From Acidobacteriaceae bacterium (lineage in GTDB: Bacteria; Acidobacteriota; Terriglobia; Terriglobales; Acidobacteriaceae): a stretch of DNA of 64,000 bases. Shown here piece by piece: positions 18,022 through 26,144 of the stretch (position 1 is its first letter; each line of letters opens with the position of its first letter). The notes under the pieces were generated by a model. The model was not told the origin of the DNA and searched no databases. It worked only from the letters and a program-made list of their open reading frames with translations. The stretch is from assembly GCA_025462885.1 (NCBI GenBank), contig JAOAPN010000004.1, forward strand, positions 62,001 to 126,000, given 5' to 3'. Made by a program: the position numbers and the translations under genes.

Positions 18022-18672
18022 TCACTTCATCTTCGGTTGAACGTGCAGAGTCTCGCGGAGGCATAATTTGAGATAGCGCCGTAGTTCCTTCATTTTGAGA
18101 GCTTCCGGGTCAAACATGTGGCTCAACGTGAGGCCATCCAAAATTGCACAGATAGCCAACGAGCCGGCCAGATTACCGCCCTTGCCGACGCCACTGAGTT
18201 GTGCCAGAAGTTCCCGTAGCTCGGGTACTGAGCTGTAAGCGAGCGTTGCGTGATGCAGGTCCGCTAGTCGCTTGCGCTTGCGAGGATGTCGAATCGCATA
18301 GAGTTTGAATTCGAGGGTGAGAAGCATCCGCTGGCGATCTTTGCTTAGCTCACTGAGGAAATCACCCAGTGCCTCGACGCGTTGCTCAACCGTGGCCAGG
18401 TTCGCAATGATGGGCTCAAGTGTTTCTAAATCGCGATGAAGATTATTCTCAAAGATGGCGTAGAAAGCATCTTCTTTATCTTTGAAATTGGCATAAAACG
18501 CGCCACGCGTCTTACCGGATTCTGCCGCAATATCCTCAATACGGGCTTGTTCAAATCCATCGCGGGCGAAGATGATTCGCGCGGAGCGCAGCAGGTCCTG
18601 CCTTGTAACAATCCCGCGCAACTGCCTGGATTCGGATACATTCCGATATTCTTGCCGTTTTTTTTGAATCAT
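18022..18672 (-). CDS. TetR-family transcriptional regulator of the RND efflux operon
   Basis: A 216-residue repressor. The N-terminal TetR helix-turn-helix spans about residues 22-68 (QDLLRSARIIFARDGFEQAR, IEDIAAESGKTRGAFYANF, KDKEDAFYAIFE), followed by a helical ligand-binding domain (LAGSLAICAILDGLTLSHMFD) as in AcrR-type regulators. It is divergent from the tripartite efflux operon with a 100-bp shared promoter region that contains a 24-bp pseudo-palindrome. The classical arrangement predicts ligand-relieved repression of the pump. The ligand cannot be deduced. Confidence 0.9.
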   Translation of the reverse strand: MIQKKRQEYRNVSESRQLRGIVTRQDLLRSARIIFARDGFEQARIEDIAAESGKTRGAFYANFKDKEDAFYAIFENNLHRDLETLEPIIANLATVEQRVEALGDFLSELSKDRQRMLLTLEFKLYAIRHPRKRKRLADLHHATLAYSSVPELRELLAQLSGVGKGGNLAGSLAICAILDGLTLSHMFDPEALKMKELRRYLKLCLRETLHVQPKMK

Positions 18673-18697
18673 CCATCCCGTCCACTGCGTCTAGTTA

Positions 18698-18721
18698 GAA
18701 ACATACGCGCATGTATATTTC
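18698..18721. promoter_or_regulatory. 24-bp pseudo-palindrome, candidate TetR operator
   Basis: The site runs from GAAACATAC to TATATTTC, with a CGCG-like centre (ACATACGCGCATGT at 18700-18713 is 12/14 palindromic); 18 of 24 positions are self-complementary. It overlaps a TATATT -10-like element (18714-18719) and lies 51 bp before the adaptor gene, a typical place for a repressor of the AcrR/TtgR type. CTGCGTC occurs on both flanks (18684-18690 and 18721-18727). Confidence 0.5.
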
Positions 18722-18772
18722 TGCGTCCACAAAATTAAGTCTCATCGAATCCTAGTCCTCTGGAGATAAGCA

Positions 18773-20044
18773 ATGAATGATCCGCGTAATCATGCGACCC
18801 GAGCGTCGAACCAGACGGTCTCACCCGGCACGATGATGAATGTCTTCATTGTTGGAATGCTATTGGCAGGTGGCGCAGAGCTGCTCACGGGCTGTGGAAA
18901 AAAAGAAGCTGCTCCGGCGGGACCACCTCAAGCGATGCCGGTATCAGTGGTAGAGGTTCAGTCGAGCAATGTTCCTCTTACGGGTGAGTGGGTGGGAACG
19001 CTTGATGGTTTTGTAAACGCGCAGATCCAGCCGCAGGCGAGCGGTTACCTCATCAAGCAAAACTACCGCGAAGGAGCCGAGGTTTCGAAGGGCCAGGTTC
19101 TCTTTGAAATTGATCCACGTCCATTTCAGGCAGCGTTAGACCAGGCGAAAGGCCAGCTCGATCAGGCCAGGGCCCAGGTTCAGGCTGCCAAGGCGCAACT
19201 AGGCCTTGCCCAGATCAACGTCGATCGTGATACTCCGCTGGCCGCCGACCGCGCGATCGCGCAAAGTCAGCTCGACAACGATACCCAGCAGAAGCTTCAG
19301 ATCCAGGCGACAGTACAGTCGGCGCAAGCATCGGTTGCCGCGGCTGAAGCCGCTGTCGCAAACGCCAAGCTCAACCTTGGTTTCACGGAAGTCCGCTCGC
19401 TCATCTCCGGCGTTGCCGGCCAGGCGACGACTCAAGTCGGCAACCTCGTCAATACGCAGTCAGTACTCACCTCTGTCTCCCAGATGAACCCGATCAAGGC
19501 CTATTTTTCGATAAGCGACTCAGAGTATCTCGACTTGACGCAGCGCGCGCGGCAGGGAGGCGGCGACCTGCTGAAGAGCGCTTCAGCGATCCCGCTAACG
19601 CTCTCGCTTTCGAACGGCGAAGAGTTTCCCCTGAAAGGGCGCATTGCCTTCGTCGACCGCCAAATGAACGCTCAGACTGGTGCAATCCGAATTGCTGCTT
19701 CGTTTCCAAATCCTGGGAATGTCCTGCGCCCCGGCCAGTTTGGACGCATCAAGGCCGCGACAGAACTGCGTCGCAACGCGCTGCTCGTGCCGCAGATTGC
19801 GATCCAGGAGTTACAAGGAATGCAGCAGGTTTATCTCGCTGGACCTGATGGGAAAGCACACCTCGTTACGGTCAAACTGGGAGCCCAGATTGGCAGCAAT
19901 TGGCTCGTGGAATCCGGCGTCTCTGCCGGCGACAAAGTGATCGTCGACAACCTTCAAAAACTTGGGGAAGGTTCTCCCGTCGCACCCCATGCAGCTGTTG
20001 CTGCTGTCACCAGCGATACGACCAAAGCACCGGCAGGGAGGTAA
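18773..20044 (+). CDS. RND efflux periplasmic adaptor (membrane fusion) lipoprotein
   Basis: A 423-residue HlyD/AcrA-type adaptor. A lipobox LLTGC lies at about residues 38-42, so the protein is probably anchored in the inner membrane and faces the periplasm. The sequence continues with a beta-barrel strand (VPLTGEWVGTLDGFVNAQIQ), a lipoyl domain half (VSKGQVLFEIDPRPFQAAL), a long coiled coil (about 120-200, rich in AQVQAAKAQ repeats), the second lipoyl half and a C-terminal barrel. A GGAG motif precedes the start. It is the first gene of a three-gene pump operon, 3 bp before the permease. Typical substrates are hydrophobic toxins, antibiotics or plant phenolics; none can be assigned from sequence. 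Confidence 0.92.
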   Translation: MNDPRNHATRASNQTVSPGTMMNVFIVGMLLAGGAELLTGCGKKEAAPAGPPQAMPVSVVEVQSSNVPLTGEWVGTLDGFVNAQIQPQASGYLIKQNYREGAEVSKGQVLFEIDPRPFQAALDQAKGQLDQARAQVQAAKAQLGLAQINVDRDTPLAADRAIAQSQLDNDTQQKLQIQATVQSAQASVAAAEAAVANAKLNLGFTEVRSLISGVAGQATTQVGNLVNTQSVLTSVSQMNPIKAYFSISDSEYLDLTQRARQGGGDLLKSASAIPLTLSLSNGEEFPLKGRIAFVDRQMNAQTGAIRIAASFPNPGNVLRPGQFGRIKAATELRRNALLVPQIAIQELQGMQQVYLAGPDGKAHLVTVKLGAQIGSNWLVESGVSAGDKVIVDNLQKLGEGSPVAPHAAVAAVTSDTTKAPAGR

Positions 20045-20047
20045 GCA

Positions 20048-23000
20048 ATGTCGAAATTTTTTATCCGCAGGCCAATCGTCGCGATCGTCATTGCGATCCT
20101 CACCGTCATTGTGGGCACGGTGGCAATGCTTTCACTGCCTACATCTCAGTTTCCGGACATCGTTCCAACTGAGATCCTTGTCACCGCCACCTACCCTGGA
20201 GCAGACGCCAAGACTCTGAGCCAGGCCGTTGCTACGCCAATCGAGCAGCAGATGAATGGCGTCGACAACATGCTCTACATGAACTCGGTGAGCGCCAACA
20301 ATGGCGTCGTCCAGTTGTTTGTTGATTTTGATGTCAAGTCCAGCCCCGACATCGATCAGGTGCTCTCACAGCTCCGCGTCGACCAGGCTCAGTCACAACT
20401 TCCCGCCCAGGTCACTACGGCGGGCCTCACCGTGCAGAAGGCGCTCACCTCGCCGCTCATGCTCGTTGCGATTAATTCACCCGGCAACAAGCTGAGCCAG
20501 GACTTCCTTACCAACTACGCGATCATCAATTTGCAGGATCAGATCACCCGTGTCAAAGGTGTATCGCGTGTTCAGATCTTCGGTGGCCAGTATGCTTTGC
20601 GCATCTGGGTTGATCCGAACAAGCTGGCAAAGCTAGGCGTTACTGCTCCAGAAGTCATCCAGGCCATTCAGACCCAGAACAACGTCAATCCTGCGGGCCA
20701 GATTGGCGCCGAGCCTATTCCCAAGGGCCAGCAATTTACCTACACGGTTCGAACGCAGGGCCGCCTCGTCAAGCCGGAAGAGTTCGGCAACATCATTCTC
20801 CGTGCCAATGCGGATGGCTCTATTCTGCATCTCTCGGATGTCGCCCGCGTTGAGCTCGGGGACCAGGCTTACGCTATTTCTGGTCGCTACAACCAGAACC
20901 CCTCGGGCGTTATGGCGGTCTACCAACTTCCTGGCTCAAACGCCGTTCAGACTGCTGCCGCTGTCAATGCGCGCATGAAGGAGCTTTCAGCGACCTTCCC
21001 TGCGGGCATCGCATATGACGTTCCGCTCGACACGACCAAGGCAGTCAGCTCCGGCATCCACGAGATCGTTCTCACTCTCGTAGAAGCCCTCGCCCTGGTC
21101 GTCATCGTCGTCTTCATTTTTCTTCAGGGTTGGCGTGCGACGCTGATTCCCTTGCTGGCGGTTCCAGTCTCTCTCGTTGGAACGTTCATCATCTTTCCGG
21201 CGCTCGGCTTCTCGATTAATACGCTTTCCCTCTTCGGCCTTGTGCTTGCAATCGGCCTCGTCGTCGATGACGCAATCATCGTGGTTGAAGCGGTCGAACA
21301 TCACATTGAAGAGGGAATGGACCCGAAGACTGCGACTGAGAAAGCGATGGAAGAGGTGGGCGGCCCGGTCGTGGCGATCGCCCTGATCCTTGCGGCCGTC
21401 TTCATCCCGACTGCGTTTATTCCTGGTATTACTGGGCGGCTCTATCAACAGTTCGCTGTCACCATCGCAATCTCGGTGTTGATTTCGGCATTCAACGCGC
21501 TCACTCTGTCGCCGGCTCTCGCTTCGCTCCTGCTAAAACCCAAGGATAAGGATGCGAAGAAGGGTCTCCTGAGCAAGGGCTTCGCACTCTTCAACAGGTT
21601 CTTTGGCAGGACGACTGATAGCTTCGTCCACACGTCTGACGTTCTGATTCACAAGTCGTATCTTGCAATGCTTGGCATCGCAGTGATCGGTATCCTCGCA
21701 GTATTCCTCGGGAGCAGTCTCCCGGGTGGCTTTATTCCTACGGAGGACCAGGGGTACATGTTCCTTGCCCTGCAGCTTCCGGACGGCGCCTCCGCCCAGC
21801 GTACAGACGCAGCGCAACAGAAGATTACCGCTGAATTGCTGAAGATGCCGGGCGTACAAGGGGTCATTGCCGTGACCAACTTCTCTCTGCTTACGCAGGT
21901 TCAGAGCACGAATCAAGGCTTCTTCTTTGTCGCGCTCAAACCATGGGAGGCGCGTGAGAGTAAAGACCAGCAGTTGGAATATATTCAAGGTAACCTTCAG
22001 AAGCAGCTCGCCGGTAATCCTGATGGAATCGCCTTTGCTTTTCCGCCGCCATCCATCCCCGGTATCGGAACTTCGGGCGGCGTCACCATGGTGATTGAGG
22101 ATCGTTCCGGTTCGGATGACCCTGAGACCCTGACCAAGAATCTCGGTACCTTTCTCGGGGCAGTCAGTAAGCTTCCTGAAATTGCTGCTGCGATTCCGTC
22201 CTATTCCCCCGCTGTTCCCCAGTTGTTCGTGGATGTCGATCAGGCGAAGGTTCTGCAGCAACAGGTCCAACTTTCGGATGTGTACACCACGATGTCGACC
22301 TTCATGGGCGGCTATCTTGTGAACTACTTCAACCGGTTCGGTCGACAATGGCAGACGTATGTTGAGGCGGAAGGAACATCCCGCACAGACATCAACAACA
22401 TCAATCAGTTTTATGTTCGCAGTGCCAATGGAGGGCAGGTTCCGTTGTCTTCTCTCGTCAAGGTACGAAAGATCACGGGTCCCGAGTATATCTTCCGCTT
22501 CAACGAATTCAACGCAGCGCAGGTGAATATCTCCGCCAAGCCCGGCTATAGTTCTGGCCAGGTACGTGCTGCACTGGAAGATACTTTCAAGAAGACTATG
22601 CCTCCGGGTGCCGGCTTCGACTACTCCGGCATGTCCTACCAGGAGGAGCAGGCGCAGAAGGGTGTCCCGACATGGGCCGTCTTCGCTCTCTCGCTGGTCT
22701 TCGTCTTCCTTATTCTGGCCGCTCTCTACGAGAGCTGGACACTTCCTTTCAGCGTCCTGCTCAGCACTCCCATCGCGATCCTGGGTGGATACATCGCACT
22801 GCACGCTCGACTGCTTGAAAATGACATCTTTGCCACGATCGGAATGGTTATGCTGATCGGGCTTTCAGCCAAGAATGCCATCCTGATCGTCGAGTTTGCA
22901 AAAACAAATTACGATAACGGGCAAAGTATCTCGGAAGCTGCTCTCCACGCTGCACGACTACGCTTTCGCCCGATCGTGATGACTGCGCTTGCATTCATCT

Positions 23001-23272
23001 TTGGCTGCCTTCCTTTATGGACTGCGACCGGTGCTGGCGCTGCGTCCCGACGGATCCTCGGAACCGTGGTGATCGGCGGCATGCTTCTCTCAACCGCCAT
23101 CGGACTCATCTTTATCCCCGTCACCTTCTCGGTCGTCGAATACCTTTCGCATCGCTTCGGCAAGGGAGGCAAAGGAACAACGATGGACTCCAAGGATGAC
23201 TTTGATCCTGTTGCTGCTGGAAGAGCGGCCGGAGGCGGACCCCAGACGCCGACTCAAGGAGGCCACGCATGA
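20048..23272 (+). CDS. RND efflux transporter, HAE1 family (AcrB/MexF-like)
   Basis: A 1074-residue inner-membrane proton-driven pump. The family start MSKFFIRRPIVAIVIAIL is present, as are the proton-relay acidic pair in TM4 (GLVVDDAIIVVEAV) and the TM10 lysine (GLSAKNAILIVEFAK). Two large periplasmic loops with porter and docking domains lie between the helices, including LPDGASAQRTDAAQQKI. Length and motif order fit a complete HAE1 protein with 12 transmembrane helices. It overlaps the outer-membrane factor gene by 4 bp (ATGA), so the two are translationally coupled. The C-terminus has a Gly/Ala-rich tail (AAGRAAGGGPQTPTQGGHA). Confidence 0.95.
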   Translation: MSKFFIRRPIVAIVIAILTVIVGTVAMLSLPTSQFPDIVPTEILVTATYPGADAKTLSQAVATPIEQQMNGVDNMLYMNSVSANNGVVQLFVDFDVKSSPDIDQVLSQLRVDQAQSQLPAQVTTAGLTVQKALTSPLMLVAINSPGNKLSQDFLTNYAIINLQDQITRVKGVSRVQIFGGQYALRIWVDPNKLAKLGVTAPEVIQAIQTQNNVNPAGQIGAEPIPKGQQFTYTVRTQGRLVKPEEFGNIILRANADGSILHLSDVARVELGDQAYAISGRYNQNPSGVMAVYQLPGSNAVQTAAAVNARMKELSATFPAGIAYDVPLDTTKAVSSGIHEIVLTLVEALALVVIVVFIFLQGWRATLIPLLAVPVSLVGTFIIFPALGFSINTLSLFGLVLAIGLVVDDAIIVVEAVEHHIEEGMDPKTATEKAMEEVGGPVVAIALILAAVFIPTAFIPGITGRLYQQFAVTIAISVLISAFNALTLSPALASLLLKPKDKDAKKGLLSKGFALFNRFFGRTTDSFVHTSDVLIHKSYLAMLGIAVIGILAVFLGSSLPGGFIPTEDQGYMFLALQLPDGASAQRTDAAQQKITAELLKMPGVQGVIAVTNFSLLTQVQSTNQGFFFVALKPWEARESKDQQLEYIQGNLQKQLAGNPDGIAFAFPPPSIPGIGTSGGVTMVIEDRSGSDDPETLTKNLGTFLGAVSKLPEIAAAIPSYSPAVPQLFVDVDQAKVLQQQVQLSDVYTTMSTFMGGYLVNYFNRFGRQWQTYVEAEGTSRTDINNINQFYVRSANGGQVPLSSLVKVRKITGPEYIFRFNEFNAAQVNISAKPGYSSGQVRAALEDTFKKTMPPGAGFDYSGMSYQEEQAQKGVPTWAVFALSLVFVFLILAALYESWTLPFSVLLSTPIAILGGYIALHARLLENDIFATIGMVMLIGLSAKNAILIVEFAKTNYDNGQSISEAALHAARLRFRPIVMTALAFIFGCLPLWTATGAGAASRRILGTVVIGGMLLSTAIGLIFIPVTFSVVEYLSHRFGKGGKGTTMDSKDDFDPVAAGRAAGGGPQTPTQGGHA

Positions 23273-24693
23273 AAGACTCTCTGATTTGCTTCAAGCGGAT
23301 GTGTGAAGTTGTACTCGGCGGAGCAGTACTGATTGCTCTTGCCGGCTGCCTGGGACCGAAGTACAAGCGCCCGGTCTATCCTGCACCTCCGGCGTTTCGG
23401 GGTGCAGACGATGCCGCAATCATAAGCGATGCCAAGGACTCCCTCGGCGATCAGCAATGGTCGGAGGTCTTCCGCGAGCCCGAACTGCAGACTCTCATCC
23501 GGACTGCTCTTGCAAATAACTACGACATCCGCATTGCTGCACAGCGCGTGCTCGAACAGCAGGCGCAGGTGCAGGTCACCCGCGCTCAACAGCTTCCGCA
23601 GCTCTCGGTCGGTGGTACCGGGATAGGGGCAGCTTTACCCTCTAACGTCGGTGGCACAAGCATCGCGAGCCCTCTTGCCGTGGGCAGTTTCAACCTGAGC
23701 GCTGCCTGGACCCCGGATTTCTGGGGACTCTACCGCAAGCAGACCGAGGCTGCTCGAGCGCAGCTTCTCGCCCAGACATGGGCGCAACGAGCTGTCCGCC
23801 TAACGCTCGTCCAGCAGGTGGCCACGACCTATATTCAGTTGCGTACGCTGGACCGCCAGCTTGAGATCACCAAGCAGACTCTGAAGGTTCGGCAGGACTC
23901 TGTAGAACTCACTGGAAGGCTGGAGCGCGGGGGATCGATACCGCTTTCAGATCTGCGCCAGGCAGAGCAGCTTTTGTATACCGCGACATCCCAGCTTCCG
24001 CAGCTTGAGCAGCAGGTCCAGCAGCAGGAGAACGCTCTCAGTCTGCTGCTGGGAGCCAACCCCGGGCCGATCGCTCACACGGACCCGAAGGCCGTCACAC
24101 CTCCTCCGCAGGATCTTCCTGTCGGACTGACCTCACAGCTTCTTGAGCGTAGACCTGATATTCGGCAGGCAGAACAGACGCTGATTGCCGCGAATGCTCA
24201 GATCGCTGTAGCCCGCGCACAGTTCTTTCCGCAGCTCTCAATCAGTGGATCGGGAGGCGTCGGCGGAGACCAATTCTCCAACATCTTTGATCCTTCAGGA
24301 AAGACCATCTACGGCATCGGCTCACTCGCTCAACCGATTTTTCAGGGCGGCAAGCTTCGTGGGCAACTCAAACTCTCCCGCGAAACCGAGAAGGAGATGG
24401 TGATCAATTATCAGAAGACGATTGCCGGAGCCTTCCGGGATGTTTCAAACGCACTGATAGCTTTGAACAAGCAGCGTGCCTATCGCGAGCAGCAGGAGAA
24501 GCTCGTCGGAGCCGCAGAGGATGCCACCCGTCTCGCACGGCTCCGTTATAAAGGCGGTGCTACGAGCTACCTCGAGGTCCTGACCACGGACTCAAACCTG
24601 TTTACCGCGCAACTCACACTCGCGACCGCGCAACAGGGCGAGGCGCTGACGCTCGTTCAGTTGTACGGATCTCTCGGCGGTGGCTGGCAGTAA
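23269..24693 (+). CDS. Outer-membrane efflux lipoprotein, NodT family (OprM-like)
   Basis: A 474-residue TolC-superfamily channel. The lipobox LAGC follows the signal peptide (VLIALAGCLGPKYKRP), predicting lipidation and outer-membrane location. Two repeated OEP halves are visible with the typical motifs LLERRPDIRQAEQTLIAANA and ARAQFFPQLSISGS, plus LRYKGGATSYLEVLTTDSNL near the end. It completes the adaptor-pump-channel operon controlled by the divergent TetR gene. Start codon ATG 23269 overlaps the pump stop codon. Confidence 0.93.
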   Translation: MKDSLICFKRMCEVVLGGAVLIALAGCLGPKYKRPVYPAPPAFRGADDAAIISDAKDSLGDQQWSEVFREPELQTLIRTALANNYDIRIAAQRVLEQQAQVQVTRAQQLPQLSVGGTGIGAALPSNVGGTSIASPLAVGSFNLSAAWTPDFWGLYRKQTEAARAQLLAQTWAQRAVRLTLVQQVATTYIQLRTLDRQLEITKQTLKVRQDSVELTGRLERGGSIPLSDLRQAEQLLYTATSQLPQLEQQVQQQENALSLLLGANPGPIAHTDPKAVTPPPQDLPVGLTSQLLERRPDIRQAEQTLIAANAQIAVARAQFFPQLSISGSGGVGGDQFSNIFDPSGKTIYGIGSLAQPIFQGGKLRGQLKLSRETEKEMVINYQKTIAGAFRDVSNALIALNKQRAYREQQEKLVGAAEDATRLARLRYKGGATSYLEVLTTDSNLFTAQLTLATAQQGEALTLVQLYGSLGGGWQ

Positions 24694-24721
24694 CGCTCAT
24701 CCTGTCCTTCCGTCTGGTCCC

Positions 24722-24757
24722 CTGGTAAGCCAAGTTTTCCTAAGCTCGGCTTACCAG
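24722..24757 (+). terminator. Hairpin after the efflux operon
   Basis: CTGGTAAGCC (24722-24731) pairs with GGCTTACCAG (24748-24757); two further pairs form inside after one mismatch. It starts 29 bases after the stop codon of the outer-membrane factor. The following bases (TTCTCG) have only a minimal T run, so termination may be inefficient. Confidence 0.5.
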
Positions 24758-24778
24758 TTCTCGATCAGATAGATAACC

Positions 24779-24802
24779 TTGAAACCTCACCTCTAGTTTC
24801 AA
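24779..24802. promoter_or_regulatory. Inverted repeat upstream of the chimeric regulator gene
   Basis: TTGAAAC (24779-24785) and GTTTCAA (24796-24802) are perfect inverted copies separated by 10 bp, 54 bp before the regulator start. A TACAAT -10-like hexamer lies at 24839-24844, between the repeat and the ATG. This could be an autoregulatory operator. The short distance from the -10 to ATG 24857, with no Shine-Dalgarno, would suit a leaderless or nearly leaderless mRNA, which is speculative. Confidence 0.35.
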
Positions 24803-24856
24803 AATCACCCGCGCCATACCCTTTCGAGGCTGGGACGATACAATCGGCAACGTCAC

Positions 24857-25960
24857 ATGGAAAAGCGTCGATACGGATCTGGAACACTCGAAAAAGGTTT
24901 AGCGGTGCTCGAGACGTTGGAGCGCTCTCACGATCCCTTGCGGGTTCAGGATGTGGTGGCGGCGACGTTACTCGACCGGGCTGCGGTCTTCCGCTTGCTC
25001 TGTACCCTCGAGGACCGGGGCTACATCGAGCGACTTCCGGATAAGCGCTATCGGGCCAGGAGCCACCGCTGGAGGCCACGGATCGCGTACATCGCGCCGC
25101 TCTCCGGCAACTCCTTCCGATCGGATGTGACTGCGGGTATGCAACTCGCTGCCTCGGAGGCAGGGATCGATCTGGTCCTGATAGATAGTAAGGATCAGGA
25201 CCCGGAGAGCCAACTGACGGCAGTGCAGGAGCTGATCACCTCGGGTGTTGGACTCGCCATCTTGTTCCAACGCATTGGTGCGATTGGCCATGTGCTTGCC
25301 GACCGCTTCCTCCACGCGGGGGTGCCGGTCATTAGTGTTGATAGTCCGATTCCGGGTGCGTTGTATTTTGGCGGAAATAGCTATCGCGCGGGATTGCTGG
25401 CAGGAGGCGCGTTGGGGCGCTTTGCCAAGGAACACTGGAACTCAAAATTCGACCAGTTGCTGCTGCTGGAGAGTTCTCTAAGTGCGCCGGAGAACAGGGC
25501 ACGATTGACGGGCGCAGTGGAGGGCATTCGCGAGGTGCTGGGGGACGTGCCGGAGTCGAAGATCATCCATTTGGATGGCCTGGCGCATCGCGAGGCCAGC
25601 CGGCTGGCGTGTGCCGAGGTCTTCAGTTCGCTGCCGGCGAAGAGCCGCGTCCTGATCTCGTCCTTCAACGACGTCAGTGCGGTGGGGGCATTACAGGCGG
25701 TTTGCGCCGCTAAACACGAGAAGCGCGCTGCGATTGTCGGGCAGAACGGTACAGCCGAGAGTCGCGCAGAGTTGTTGCTGCCGCAGAGCGCGTTGATCGC
25801 TTCAGTGGCGTACTTCCCGGAGAAGTACGGCGAGAAGCTGATTCGATTGGCGTCTGCGGTACTAGCCCACGAAAAGACACCGCTGGCAGTTTATACCGAT
25901 CATCTCCTGCTGGATCACAGCAATGTGCAGCAGTATTATCCGGTAGCTGAAGCGCAATAG
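24857..25960 (+). CDS. Chimeric transcriptional regulator: IclR-like winged helix fused to a sugar-binding-protein domain
   Basis: A 367-residue protein with no signal peptide. Residues 5-68 look like an IclR-type N-terminal winged helix (TLEKGLAVLETLERSHDPLR, VAATLLDRAAVFRLLCTLED, RGYIERLPDKRYRAR). Residues 75-360 look like a type-I periplasmic-binding-protein fold (Peripla_BP_4): RIAYIAPLSGNSFRSDVTAGM, the LVLIDSKDQDPESQLTAVQ repeat region, GVPVISVDSPIPG, and AGGALGRFAK. LacI regulators combine this ligand domain with a different, LacI-type HTH, and IclR proteins carry a GAF-like effector domain, so this combination is unusual. It probably senses a sugar or sugar acid in the cytoplasm and controls the adjacent TonB-receptor operon. 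Function is inferred from position. Confidence 0.8.
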   Translation: MEKRRYGSGTLEKGLAVLETLERSHDPLRVQDVVAATLLDRAAVFRLLCTLEDRGYIERLPDKRYRARSHRWRPRIAYIAPLSGNSFRSDVTAGMQLAASEAGIDLVLIDSKDQDPESQLTAVQELITSGVGLAILFQRIGAIGHVLADRFLHAGVPVISVDSPIPGALYFGGNSYRAGLLAGGALGRFAKEHWNSKFDQLLLLESSLSAPENRARLTGAVEGIREVLGDVPESKIIHLDGLAHREASRLACAEVFSSLPAKSRVLISSFNDVSAVGALQAVCAAKHEKRAAIVGQNGTAESRAELLLPQSALIASVAYFPEKYGEKLIRLASAVLAHEKTPLAVYTDHLLLDHSNVQQYYPVAEAQ

Positions 25961-26061
25961 CAGACGCCCCAGTCTCAAAAAAAATCTAACGGCTGCGATC
26001 TATCAGTGGCATCGGCTCGCATGTGGTTCATTGCATTTGGGAAGAAAAAAATAAAAAAAAC

Positions 26062-26091
26062 TTGACAACGCTTCTTCCGTAAGACTCTTAT
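26062..26091 (+). promoter_or_regulatory. Sigma70-like promoter of the TonB-receptor operon
   Basis: A perfect TTGACA -35 hexamer (26062-26067) and a TCTTAT -10-like hexamer (26086-26091) are 18 bp apart, preceded by an A-rich run (26043-26060) like an UP element. Transcription would begin near 26098, just before the repeated ATATGAACGTT elements. Confidence 0.5.
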
Positions 26092-26100
26092 GGCGTCGAT

Positions 26101-26132
26101 ATATGAACGTTGATGTTCACGATATGAACGTT
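26101..26132. promoter_or_regulatory. Tandem ATATGAACGTT repeats, candidate operator
   Basis: ATATGAACGTT occurs at 26101-26111 and again, identically, at 26122-26132, with a 21-bp period (two helical turns). TGAAC/GTTCA inverted arms are also present (26104-26108 and 26115-26119). The element covers the predicted transcription start and the 5' leader, ahead of the GGAG ribosome-binding site at 26134. That position fits a repressor site, plausibly for the neighbouring chimeric regulator. Confidence 0.48.
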
Positions 26133-26144
26133 TGGAGTCCGCGA

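Noticed and set aside
21533-22804. 423-residue open frame on the minus strand inside the RND transporter gene
   Set aside because: Antisense shadow of a conserved transporter, with no recognisable motif or ribosome-binding site.
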